Assembly (NCBI RefSeq): GCF_003946695.1
Contig: NZ_RHOX01000014.1
Span: forward strand, 1-64,000
Source: Lapidilactobacillus bayanensis
Lineage (GTDB): Bacteria > Bacillota > Bacilli > Lactobacillales > Lactobacillaceae
Length of the DNA: 64,000 nucleotides
Reading direction: 5' to 3'
The notes under the pieces were generated by a model. The model did no database searches and was not told where the DNA came from. It saw only the letters and a program-made list of their open reading frames with translations. Every line of letters begins with the position of its first letter. The stretch's first letter is position 1. The translations under genes and the position numbers were made by a program. Shown here piece after piece: positions 11,008 through 19,316 of this stretch.

Positions 11008-12729
11008 TTATTTCAAGCGTGGTGCTAAGGCTGCTTGATATTTCTCAATTTTAGCTTTACTTGCTTCAAGACCATCACTCTCAACACCGAAGTAAAGTTT
11101 GATCTTTGGTTCCGTTCCAGAAGGCCGAACAGCAATCCAGGTCTCATCTGCCAAATAATATTTCAAAACATTGGCCGTTGGTAGATCAAGTTTTTCAACA
11201 GTACCGTTGGCTAAAGTCTTGGTCTGATTCTGATAATCTTCAGTAGCAACAACTGCAACACCAGTGACTCCTGTAACTGGATTAGCACGAAACTCTTGCA
11301 TGACATTGGCCATCTTTTCGTGACCAGAAACACCAGGGAAGTCAAATGAAACGGTCTTTTCTTGGAAGTAACCGAATTTAACAAATAATTCTTGCAAGCC
11401 ATCATACATGGTCTTACCTTGTTCACGATAGAAGGCCGCCACTTCCGCTAACATAACAGAAGCTTGCATTGCATCTTTATCACGCACGAACGATTTAACT
11501 AAATAGCCGTAACTTTCTTCAAAGCCGAATAAGAAATGACCTTTGCCAGTTGTTTCCATCTGTTCAATTTGTTCGCCAATATATTTAAAACCGGTTAAAA
11601 CGTCATGCGTTTCGACACCATAACTTGCAGCGACTTTAGCAGCAAACTCGCTAGAAACAATTGACTTAACGATACAGCCATCCGCTGGCAATTCACCGAT
11701 CGCTTGTTTAGCGGCTAAAATATAATTAACCATTAAAGCAGCAATTTGGTTGCCGGTTAGCAATTGATATTCACCACTTGGTTGACGAACGGCAGCACCT
11801 AAACGATCAGCGTCAGGATCAGTGGCGATCAACAAGTCAGCGCCGTTTTTAGCGCCTAACTTTTCCGCTAATTCGAATGTTTGGGGAAATTCCGGATTAG
11901 GGAATGGCGTTGTAGCAAATTCTGGATCTAAGACTGCTTGTTCAGGTACAACAGCAACGTTAGTTAAACCAGCCGTTCTAAAGACACGGTCATATAAAAC
12001 TTTCCCTGTACCATGTAACGGTGAATAAACAACCGATAACTCGCTAGCAACTTTCTTAATTAAGTCGGGACGAATCGTAACGGTCGCTAATTTAGCTAAG
12101 TAAGCTTCGTCAATATCTTCACCAACAAGCTGCATTAAATTGTCAGCTCGCAATTCTGGCTGCGTCAAAGTTTTAACATTAAACAAATCCGCTACCTTTT
12201 CAATATAAGCGACGATTTGATTCACTTCTTCTGGTGGCATTTGACCACCATCGGGGCCGTAAATCTTGTAGCCATTATATTGTTTAGGATTATGGCTGGC
12301 AGTAATCATGATACCAGCATATGTTTGCAAATGACGAACTGTGAATGATAACTCCGGTGTTGGCCGTAAGCTATCAAAAACATAACTCTTGATTCCATGT
12401 GCGCCCAAAACACCGGCAGCGTTAAATGCAAACTCTTGAGAATGATAACGCGAATCATAACTAATGGCGACGCCTGCGTCCTTTTGAGCAGCTGGTAATT
12501 GGTCCATGAACTGCGCCAAACCTTCTGTCGCCTGACGAACCGTGTAAATATTCATAGCGTTAATGCCGGGTTCCATCACTCCACGCATCCCAGCGGTACC
12601 AAATTCCATAGGTTGCGTAAATGCTTCAATCAATTTATCTTCATCATTAGCCATTGCAGCCAATTCGTTCTTTAAGTCACTTGTCAACTCAGCATTTTGC
12701 CAAAGCTGATAGTTTTCCTGCCAACTCAT
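11008..12729 (-). CDS. pgcA: Phospho-sugar mutase (phosphoglucomutase/phosphomannomutase)
   Basis: A 573-residue enzyme of the alpha-D-phosphohexomutase family, length typical of Firmicute PgcA. The catalytic phosphoserine loop is TASHNPKQYNGYK (about residue 143), the metal loop DPDADRLG (about residue 305), and the phosphate-binding loop near the C-terminus RPSGTEPKIKLYF. It interconverts glucose 1-phosphate and glucose 6-phosphate, feeding UDP-glucose and cell-wall polymer synthesis. The start ATG at 12729 has AAAGGTGG about 10 bp upstream. Confidence 0.93.
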   Translation of the reverse strand: MSWQENYQLWQNAELTSDLKNELAAMANDEDKLIEAFTQPMEFGTAGMRGVMEPGINAMNIYTVRQATEGLAQFMDQLPAAQKDAGVAISYDSRYHSQEFAFNAAGVLGAHGIKSYVFDSLRPTPELSFTVRHLQTYAGIMITASHNPKQYNGYKIYGPDGGQMPPEEVNQIVAYIEKVADLFNVKTLTQPELRADNLMQLVGEDIDEAYLAKLATVTIRPDLIKKVASELSVVYSPLHGTGKVLYDRVFRTAGLTNVAVVPEQAVLDPEFATTPFPNPEFPQTFELAEKLGAKNGADLLIATDPDADRLGAAVRQPSGEYQLLTGNQIAALMVNYILAAKQAIGELPADGCIVKSIVSSEFAAKVAASYGVETHDVLTGFKYIGEQIEQMETTGKGHFLFGFEESYGYLVKSFVRDKDAMQASVMLAEVAAFYREQGKTMYDGLQELFVKFGYFQEKTVSFDFPGVSGHEKMANVMQEFRANPVTGVTGVAVVATEDYQNQTKTLANGTVEKLDLPTANVLKYYLADETWIAVRPSGTEPKIKLYFGVESDGLEASKAKIEKYQAALAPRLK

Positions 12730-12733
12730 AATA

Positions 12734-12797
12734 AAAAACCACCTTTCATGACTAATCTCATTATAACTGATTCAGTCCAGATGAAAAGTGGTTTTTA
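12734..12797 (-). promoter_or_regulatory. Promoter of the mutase gene inside an inverted repeat
   Basis: On the minus strand, TTTTCA and TATAAT separated by 16 bp form a plausible promoter. The flanks AAAAACCACTTTTCAT and ATGAAAGGTGGTTTTT are complementary. A transcript arriving from the BREX side would fold these arms and sequester the mutase ribosome site (AAAGGTGG), acting as a terminator-like barrier. RNA starting at the internal promoter would lack the first arm and stay translatable. Confidence 0.5.
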
Positions 12798-12912
12798 AGT
12801 CAGTCCAATGAAACAATCTTCTCTTGAGCAGCACCAACTCATTAATTATTATTTCTAAAAAGTGGTTTAGTGGCGTGAAGTAAGGGGTACTTACAACAAG
12901 AATATTGCCGCA

Positions 12913-13054
12913 TATAAAGATAACCCCAGCAGGATAAATCCCGCTGGGGTTAGAGCTTAACTGGCATCCTAGTAAACTAGGATCCAATTACTATTGATTC
13001 CTTCAGTTTTCAGCTAAAAAACTGTATTCGTGAACGGAGCGACCGTTCTTGAAT
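12913..13054 (-). ncRNA. tracrRNA of the type II-C CRISPR-Cas system
   Basis: On the minus strand the order is a 5' hairpin (GAACGG/CCGTTC), then a 29-nt anti-repeat at 13019-12991 perfectly complementary to the CRISPR repeat. Next come the linker TAGTAATTGG, a nexus stem ATCCTAG/CTAGGAT at 12966-12983, then GCCAGTTAAGCTCTAA, and a GC-rich terminator hairpin (CCCCAGC.../...GCTGGGG, 12922-12951). The body resembles the Neisseria tracrRNA, where GCTCTG precedes a CCCC...GGGG terminator hairpin. It implies that crRNAs are made from the plus strand of the arrays. Its position, 16.6 kb from cas9 and just after pglZ, is unusual. Confidence 0.88.
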
Positions 13055-13060
13055 AACTAT

Positions 13061-13089
13061 ATTCTAGCAAATATGGCATCTACTGGCAA
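13061..13089 (-). promoter_or_regulatory. tracrRNA promoter
   Basis: TTGCCA (13089-13084) and TAGAAT (13066-13061) are spaced by exactly 17 bp on the minus strand. The predicted start is about 13054, which places the 5' hairpin and anti-repeat just inside the transcript. It lies between the pglZ stop and the tracrRNA. Confidence 0.75.
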
Positions 13090-13109
13090 CCCTTACAGAG
13101 ATAAAATTT

Positions 13110-15632
13110 CTACTTAATTTCCGGTAAATCTAAATTTACAGTTTGCCGTTGTACGTCTTCCGGATCAGCAGCATTAACAATCACTAAAGTTCCTTGTTGA
13201 TAGCGCGGTGAAATATCGTTAGCAATGACTAATTTTCCCGTTAGGATGCGCTGTTGTACTGAATCATTATGATAATCCGCAATCAGCGTTATTTGGTTGG
13301 AAATAACTTTACCCGTTGTGTCTTCCAAATAAACTAAAATCCGCTTGCTGCGGCGCAAATTAGAAACCGGCTGAATTTGAATAAACGATAAGGTTAAGTT
13401 ATAGCTACCAACTGTCGTCAGCTCGGTTAGCAAAACAACTTCAACTTGCTGCGGTGAGCGTGCGTTACGTTCAGTTTTAATCGTTAACAGCGGCACCATG
13501 ATTTCCTGCAGCGTTGTACCACCATGAACGTATTTGCTGCCGCCGCCTTGGACCGCGTAACGTAACAATTCTGCTGGCACATGAACAGCCAGATTGCCCG
13601 GTGCCAATTCTGGTAACGTAAATGTATGGGTATTGTTGGCTACATGCGTGTCGGTATTCACCACAAAACGCCGCTTATGCACGCTACCTGCAGGTTGTTC
13701 AATTGTATCCAATTTAGTCAGTGCCTGGCGCGTATATAAGAAACCATGATCAGCGGTGATGAAAAAGTTCGTCGCACTAACATAGCGGGCCAAAGTACCG
13801 ACTAGTCCTTGCAGCTGCTGCAGCACTAAATCAACCGCGGCAAATACTTCATCTTCTGATTTGGCATTGTCACCACGGGCGTCAATCGTATCCAAATAAA
13901 TATAATTAACGTTAGTGCCTTTGTACAACTGGCGTAATTGATCGCGATTAGTCGCCAAAATTGATTTAGCGGTTTGGGCGGTCACCTTTAAATCGGGCAG
14001 GGCTTTTGCTAAAATACGTTGCCAATTTTCAACACCGGCACTTAATTGACCGTCAACCTCAATACTACCTTTGGCGTTCAGCGCCACTTGTTTATGCGGC
14101 AACAATACCGCCATCCCTAAATCAGTATAAGAGGGCACAGTGCCTTCTAGCGCCTCTAATTGCGTATCAAAATGCTGATTACGGTTAAGTTCATCCTGTA
14201 GCTGACTGGCGATTTCATAGCGCAAGGCATCGACGACGATCACAAAAACACGTCGCTTGTCGTTGACCAAATGCGTCACTTTTTTACTATAAAATGCCGC
14301 TGTCGGTAATGCCTGTGTCAGTGGTAATTGCTCGCCAATTAAACTATCCCAGCGCTGCGCCAATGGCCGTAAGTAGCCATCGGTATAAAAATGTTCCACT
14401 TTTTGCTGCAGCACCCACAGCTCATCGCTTGGTTCACTGATTTGATCGAAGGCTCGATAAAACTTGCGGTAAACCTGATCAAGCTGCATCAATTGTTCCA
14501 GATACTGTTGCCATAATGCCTGTACTGTCGCGGCGTCGATCGTTAAGTTGGCTAAACTACGTAACAAGCGAATTGCCTGAATTAGTGCCCGGTAGCCAGC
14601 TTGAAAATGACCATTCCAAAATACCGTTCGTCGCTTAATTAATTGTAATTCGTAATCATCATATAAGACGCTACCCGTGGTCAACTGCTGCGCCACTAAT
14701 GTAATCAGCGCAACATCGTAGGCCGCAAAAGTGTTGCCTTGGGCCAGAAAGTCAACCGACTTCCCCCGGGTAAAGGCAGTAATCCTTAACAGATCACTGA
14801 CCCGATTTGCGACCACTTCGTACTCTGCTGTTAGATCACGCGCGTTTTGCCATTGATCAATAAAAACAACCGCATTGTTGGCCGGCTGCAACAGCATATT
14901 CTGCCAATTCTTGGGTACCTTATCATTAAATTCTGCCGCTGTTTTGGTCGCAAATAATGCACAAGCTAAATCGGCCAAACTCGGTTGCTCGGCCCGATAA
15001 TTGAAATTCTGCTGGACCTGCTGCCAGAACCATTTCTCACTGCCAAAACGTTGCAATTTTTGCCAGGCAGTATCCTTTGCTTGCGCCCATTCGGCCAACA
15101 AATAAATTAACCCATTGGCGAAACTGAATCGTTTGCCCCCGACTAATACTAGAAAAATGCCCAGCGTCAGCCTCTCAGGGGTTATCGCAGTTTCATTCTG
15201 TAAAAGTACCACCAAGCTTTTTTGCCGCTGCTTATTCTCAAAAAAGCTTTTATAAATTAAAAGCGTGCCGCGATAAGCATCCTGATCCTCGATGTGTAAC
15301 TCATCCAGCACTTGACTTAAACGATCCACGTGAAACTCTGGCTGTGCGTATAAATAAATATCATGTAACGGATCGCTTTGCGCTTCCGGACGACTTATTG
15401 GCAAATAAAGTAGAAAGTTTTGTTCCGGTTGCTGCACTTCAAGTCGGTATTTAACCGCAAAATAATTATTTGGCGTCACCGTTAAAGTCACCACATTATT
15501 TAGTTGATAAGTCGCCAATTCTTGGGCATAATCCTGATTTTCATCATACCAAAAAATAATCCGTCGCTGCTGATAATCCGGTAATGGTGCATCAAATCGT
15601 TGCTGTAATAACGTTTGCGTGTCGGCTGCCAT
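13110..15632 (-). CDS. pglZ: BREX type 1 alkaline phosphatase-like protein PglZ
   Basis: An 840-residue protein with the PglZ fold: VFVIVVDALRYEIASQL (about residue 468) carries a metal-ligand aspartate and FFITADHGFLYTRQ (about residue 640) the DHG motif of alkaline-phosphatase-like enzymes. PglZ is a core BREX component, needed with PglX for host methylation and phage exclusion. It is the last BREX gene here, 17 bp after pglX. The usual next gene, brxL, is missing: the tracrRNA follows directly. Start ATG 15632 has AGGTGAGAA about 8 bp upstream. Confidence 0.92.
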   Translation of the reverse strand: MAADTQTLLQQRFDAPLPDYQQRRIIFWYDENQDYAQELATYQLNNVVTLTVTPNNYFAVKYRLEVQQPEQNFLLYLPISRPEAQSDPLHDIYLYAQPEFHVDRLSQVLDELHIEDQDAYRGTLLIYKSFFENKQRQKSLVVLLQNETAITPERLTLGIFLVLVGGKRFSFANGLIYLLAEWAQAKDTAWQKLQRFGSEKWFWQQVQQNFNYRAEQPSLADLACALFATKTAAEFNDKVPKNWQNMLLQPANNAVVFIDQWQNARDLTAEYEVVANRVSDLLRITAFTRGKSVDFLAQGNTFAAYDVALITLVAQQLTTGSVLYDDYELQLIKRRTVFWNGHFQAGYRALIQAIRLLRSLANLTIDAATVQALWQQYLEQLMQLDQVYRKFYRAFDQISEPSDELWVLQQKVEHFYTDGYLRPLAQRWDSLIGEQLPLTQALPTAAFYSKKVTHLVNDKRRVFVIVVDALRYEIASQLQDELNRNQHFDTQLEALEGTVPSYTDLGMAVLLPHKQVALNAKGSIEVDGQLSAGVENWQRILAKALPDLKVTAQTAKSILATNRDQLRQLYKGTNVNYIYLDTIDARGDNAKSEDEVFAAVDLVLQQLQGLVGTLARYVSATNFFITADHGFLYTRQALTKLDTIEQPAGSVHKRRFVVNTDTHVANNTHTFTLPELAPGNLAVHVPAELLRYAVQGGGSKYVHGGTTLQEIMVPLLTIKTERNARSPQQVEVVLLTELTTVGSYNLTLSFIQIQPVSNLRRSKRILVYLEDTTGKVISNQITLIADYHNDSVQQRILTGKLVIANDISPRYQQGTLVIVNAADPEDVQRQTVNLDLPEIK

Positions 15633-15648
15633 TTTCTCACCTACCTAA

Positions 15649-18600
15649 TTACATTTTCACTTTAGTTAAAACATTCAATTGCTGCGTTTTCGTACCGTCT
15701 TCACTGGGGACTTCAATGTTCTGAAATTTAGCGTAATTGACCTTCACACCATCGTCCAGATCTAAAACCAATTCGCGGTTGGCCATATACTGCACCACCG
15801 TTTCGTACTGGCGTAATTCAGTTAATTGACGCTGATAATTGGCGCGCTGCTTTTCGGCCGCGGCCTTAGCTCGGGTTGAATCAACTTCAGTATTAGTCAA
15901 CGTCAATAAACGATCGATTGTCCGCATTAATGGCAACAAGTACGCTGTCCGAATCTGCGCCAATAAAGCTGGCGTATAACGATGCAGATAAATGAGCGCC
16001 TTAAACCCGTTTTGCTTGCCACTAGAAAGCTCCCAGTAAATCGGCCGCTTCTGGTAAATTTTTAAATGATCCTTGTAGAAATCCTTCAGGAAATAGCGGC
16101 GTAACGCTTCCTCTGGATCTTGAGCACTATCTGGATACAGGCTGTCAGCAATGAAGGTTAAATTCGCCATTAAGTGTTCAGCACCAAAAATCAGCGTCAA
16201 CAATTGTTTGATCCGCGTCACAATATCATCCTCATAGTAGCTCTTAGCAAAACCGATTGGAATCACATTGTCCGCATCCGGCTGAAAGCTATGGTAACGG
16301 GTACGATCAAACGTTCCGCCAGCATAAATCAATCCTGGCTCATCTAGACTATAACGGCCAAAAATCACGCCAACCAAATATGACAGAAAACTGCGCACAT
16401 CCCGGCCCTGGTCAGCTTGCCGGACTGTGACTTCTTTATCAGTTTCTTCTGGCGATAATTCGTCCTGCAATCCATAGATATCGATAAATTGGCGGTTAAG
16501 TTCTTCTTCATTCGCCTTTAACTGTGCAAAGCGTTGCGCCGCGACCGTTTGCCAATTGGCAAAAGCATCGGCCAGTAAGTTGCTGGAGGTGCGGTATTGC
16601 AAGAAGGGATGTTGCTGGAAGTCCCATGACGTTTCGAAGGCATCCCAATCGGACTTGGAGAGGGCAATGTTTTGTTTACTCAATTCAGAAATATTCTTAG
16701 AGTCTACATTAATAATAGGCATCTTGGCAACACCACCATTAGTATAATGCAACGTTGGCATTGTAATGTTAGCTATAAAATTAAACACCTTACTGTTCAT
16801 ATATCCTATAGTTTTTTTTACCATTGATGTATCATTGTTAAACAACATAGGACCTGTTGCTTCGAAAATAAAGCCCTGTGGAAGATATCGTGCACCAAAC
16901 TTACCCGATGAAACTTCAGACCAAGTAATTCCTGCGTTAAAATAATACTTTTCATTTCTAATATTGGCTCGTTGAGACTCCTTTAATTTTTTCCCATTAT
17001 CTTTCCAATAAATTACGTATTCTTGATTTCCATACCACTTTCTATATTTTCCACCTTTACTTAAAGGTATCCATGTTTGATTTAACATCTTAAAACTAAT
17101 TTCTGGCCATAATCTCAAATAAATATTATTCTCACCAGTATCCAAACCTTTTTTTGAAGAACCATAAATTGAGATATTACTAGATTTAGCAAAGATATCG
17201 AGTACCTGTTCACTCGCCCAGTAAGCAATCGGTGCCCCTGGAATATCTTCAAATGAATGCACATCCCGCACATAACGATAATCAACGGTCGGATCAACAG
17301 CTGCTTCGGCCACCTTGCTTGGTTGTGCTGCCGCACCCTTGAATGATTCCAAACGTAAGAAAACACCTTGTGTATTTTCCTGCTGATGCTGTAAAACAAA
17401 GGTACAAATCGGTACGGTGGCGTCCTCAAACGCTGAGTATTCTAATTGAACTAAACTACTGATCGTACCATTATTGATGATAAAGCGCCGTAACTTTTCG
17501 TGTGATGAAATAAACATCCAGGTATACGGACTCATTAATGCGGCATAACCATTTGGCTTTGTCATTGAGAAAGTCTCTTTGATAAAGGCCGAGTATAAAT
17601 CTGATTTAACATCTTTATAATTCTGTTGCATGAATTTTTTCAGCGTTGGATTATATTTATTATGGTACGGCGGATTCGTAACAACCACATCGTAACGCTG
17701 CGTCAGCAACCAGGCACACTGAAATAACGGCAATAGTCGTTCACGTAATTCGGTCACTTGCGCTTGTTGATATAAATCAGCCTGATCCGACACTAAATCA
17801 CTAATCTTTTGAATAAAATATTGCCAGTCAACTGTTGCTGGTTGTAGCAATGAGCCAAACTGTTTTGCATCGATAAATTGTTGTTCCAGAACACGAATCT
17901 GTTCAATTTCTGCTGGCTCGAAAACTAACTGCAGTGCCTCAATAGTTGTCGGTTGTAAGGAATCCTGAAACTCAAAGACATTAAAGACAACTGGTTGCTT
18001 TGCGCGTAATAGGCGTGGTGTTTTAGCCAACATTTCCATTAACAAAACAATCTGGGTGATTTGGATCGACCGTTTATCAATATCTAAGCCAAATAAGTTA
18101 TTTTCAATAATTGTACGCGTAATTTCTCGTGGTAAGTAACCTTGTTGCAAATACATATCATAGAGCATCCGGAACGCTTCAATTAAAATATGACCAGATC
18201 CGCAAGCGGGATCAATTATTTTAATATCCTCTAATCGTTGAATATCATTGGGGAGCACTAAATTACCCGCATGGCCTAGATAATACTGCCATTGATCCGC
18301 CAAACTAGTGTCCTGATGTAACCCCAAATATAAGTTACCTAATGAGTTTTGTAACATATATTGAACGATCCATTTTGGCGTAAATAATTGCGTCACCACT
18401 GGCAGTTCACGTTTAGAGACACTATGATTTTTTAAACCGCCAACTTTCGATTTTTCTTCAATATTGTAGTACTCAAATAGCCAGCCGATAATTTCGGTAT
18501 TATTCCAATCTTCATCGGGAATGCCACTGGCCAATAAATCAGCGATAATTCCTTGGGGTTGTAGTAAATTTTCTGGTAATAACAACGATTCGGCACCTTG

Positions 18601-19170
18601 CACGGGATAAAAAACGCTGGGCAAGATTTGACTTAACTGCTTAATCTGTTGCTTCAACAAATATTGATATAAGCGAATATCTTTCTCCGAGCGTGTCAAA
18701 GCCGTATCATCGTTGATTGACGCCAAAACTGTCGGTTTTAAAGCTAAATCATCCACTAGGTCATAGATATTTGATAATGCGTCGGGTTCTTTTTTACCGA
18801 CCGTTTCTGAAGATAAAATGCGCATTTTAATCGGTAAATAATCATGTAATTCCATATAACGTAAAGCTACCAACCAGTTAAACCAGGTAAACGCAACTTC
18901 CTCGAATAATTGTGCTAGGGCCTCAGCCAAAGTTGAATCATGTTGGAAAGCTTGTATTTTTGTTAAAAGGTAGCGAAACTCATTTTCCTCAATGACGCTC
19001 AGTTGAACTTTTTTATCACCCAAAACTAATAAACTGCCAGCAGCGTGATGTTCAATTACTGGCAGTTGTTGATCATTCAGTAAATAATGATTACGTGCAT
19101 ATGCCTGAATACTGCTTAATAAATGCTGTTTAGCATTCACCGCAAACTTCTTCAAAGCTGCTTTATCCAT
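15649..19170 (-). CDS. pglX: BREX type 1 adenine-specific DNA methyltransferase PglX
   Basis: A 1173-residue protein. The SAM-binding region has IIDPACGSGHILIEAF (about residue 315), and the catalytic motif IV is VVTNPPYHNKYNP (about residue 495), as in N6-adenine methyltransferases. The middle and C-terminal parts (about residues 650-850) would hold the target-recognition domain. PglX methylates host DNA so that BREX spares it. Start ATG 19170 has AGGAG about 8 bp upstream. A hairpin with U-tract and a perfect 14-bp palindrome lie between brxC and this gene, so pglX may have separate control. Confidence 0.93.
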   Translation of the reverse strand: MDKAALKKFAVNAKQHLLSSIQAYARNHYLLNDQQLPVIEHHAAGSLLVLGDKKVQLSVIEENEFRYLLTKIQAFQHDSTLAEALAQLFEEVAFTWFNWLVALRYMELHDYLPIKMRILSSETVGKKEPDALSNIYDLVDDLALKPTVLASINDDTALTRSEKDIRLYQYLLKQQIKQLSQILPSVFYPVQGAESLLLPENLLQPQGIIADLLASGIPDEDWNNTEIIGWLFEYYNIEEKSKVGGLKNHSVSKRELPVVTQLFTPKWIVQYMLQNSLGNLYLGLHQDTSLADQWQYYLGHAGNLVLPNDIQRLEDIKIIDPACGSGHILIEAFRMLYDMYLQQGYLPREITRTIIENNLFGLDIDKRSIQITQIVLLMEMLAKTPRLLRAKQPVVFNVFEFQDSLQPTTIEALQLVFEPAEIEQIRVLEQQFIDAKQFGSLLQPATVDWQYFIQKISDLVSDQADLYQQAQVTELRERLLPLFQCAWLLTQRYDVVVTNPPYHNKYNPTLKKFMQQNYKDVKSDLYSAFIKETFSMTKPNGYAALMSPYTWMFISSHEKLRRFIINNGTISSLVQLEYSAFEDATVPICTFVLQHQQENTQGVFLRLESFKGAAAQPSKVAEAAVDPTVDYRYVRDVHSFEDIPGAPIAYWASEQVLDIFAKSSNISIYGSSKKGLDTGENNIYLRLWPEISFKMLNQTWIPLSKGGKYRKWYGNQEYVIYWKDNGKKLKESQRANIRNEKYYFNAGITWSEVSSGKFGARYLPQGFIFEATGPMLFNNDTSMVKKTIGYMNSKVFNFIANITMPTLHYTNGGVAKMPIINVDSKNISELSKQNIALSKSDWDAFETSWDFQQHPFLQYRTSSNLLADAFANWQTVAAQRFAQLKANEEELNRQFIDIYGLQDELSPEETDKEVTVRQADQGRDVRSFLSYLVGVIFGRYSLDEPGLIYAGGTFDRTRYHSFQPDADNVIPIGFAKSYYEDDIVTRIKQLLTLIFGAEHLMANLTFIADSLYPDSAQDPEEALRRYFLKDFYKDHLKIYQKRPIYWELSSGKQNGFKALIYLHRYTPALLAQIRTAYLLPLMRTIDRLLTLTNTEVDSTRAKAAAEKQRANYQRQLTELRQYETVVQYMANRELVLDLDDGVKVNYAKFQNIEVPSEDGTKTQQLNVLTKVKM

Positions 19171-19193
19171 TTTTAATTACTCCTAAATAAATA

Positions 19194-19207
19194 TACGAAA
19201 TTTCGTA
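19194..19207. promoter_or_regulatory. Perfect 14-bp palindrome upstream of pglX (operator candidate)
   Basis: TACGAAATTTCGTA is fully self-complementary and sits 24-37 bp before the pglX start. It is suited to a dimeric repressor. No BREX regulator gene is visible in the window, so the binding protein is unknown. Confidence 0.45.
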
Positions 19208-19263
19208 GCAAACTCACTCTCTAGTTTAGAGGAAACGCCACTAAAAGTCACCAGCTCGCCAAA

Positions 19264-19310
19264 ATAAAAAGCGCTGTTGTACTCAACTTGTGAGTATAAC
19301 AACACTTTCC
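19264..19310 (-). terminator. Hairpin with U-tract between brxC and pglX
   Basis: On the minus strand, TGTTGTTATACTCA pairs with TGAGTACAACA and is followed by GCGCTTTTTATTTT. It would terminate or attenuate transcription after brxC, splitting the BREX genes into brxABC and pglX-pglZ units. Confidence 0.65.
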
Positions 19311-19316
19311 GCTTAG

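Noticed and set aside
12730-12912. Remnant of brxL after pglZ
   Set aside because: No frame in the gap shows Lon-protease or ATPase motifs; the sequence is taken up by the mutase promoter and tracrRNA terminator.
12991-13019. Orphan CRISPR repeat downstream of pglZ
   Set aside because: It looks like a lone repeat, but the promoter, nexus stem and terminator downstream on the minus strand show it is the tracrRNA anti-repeat.
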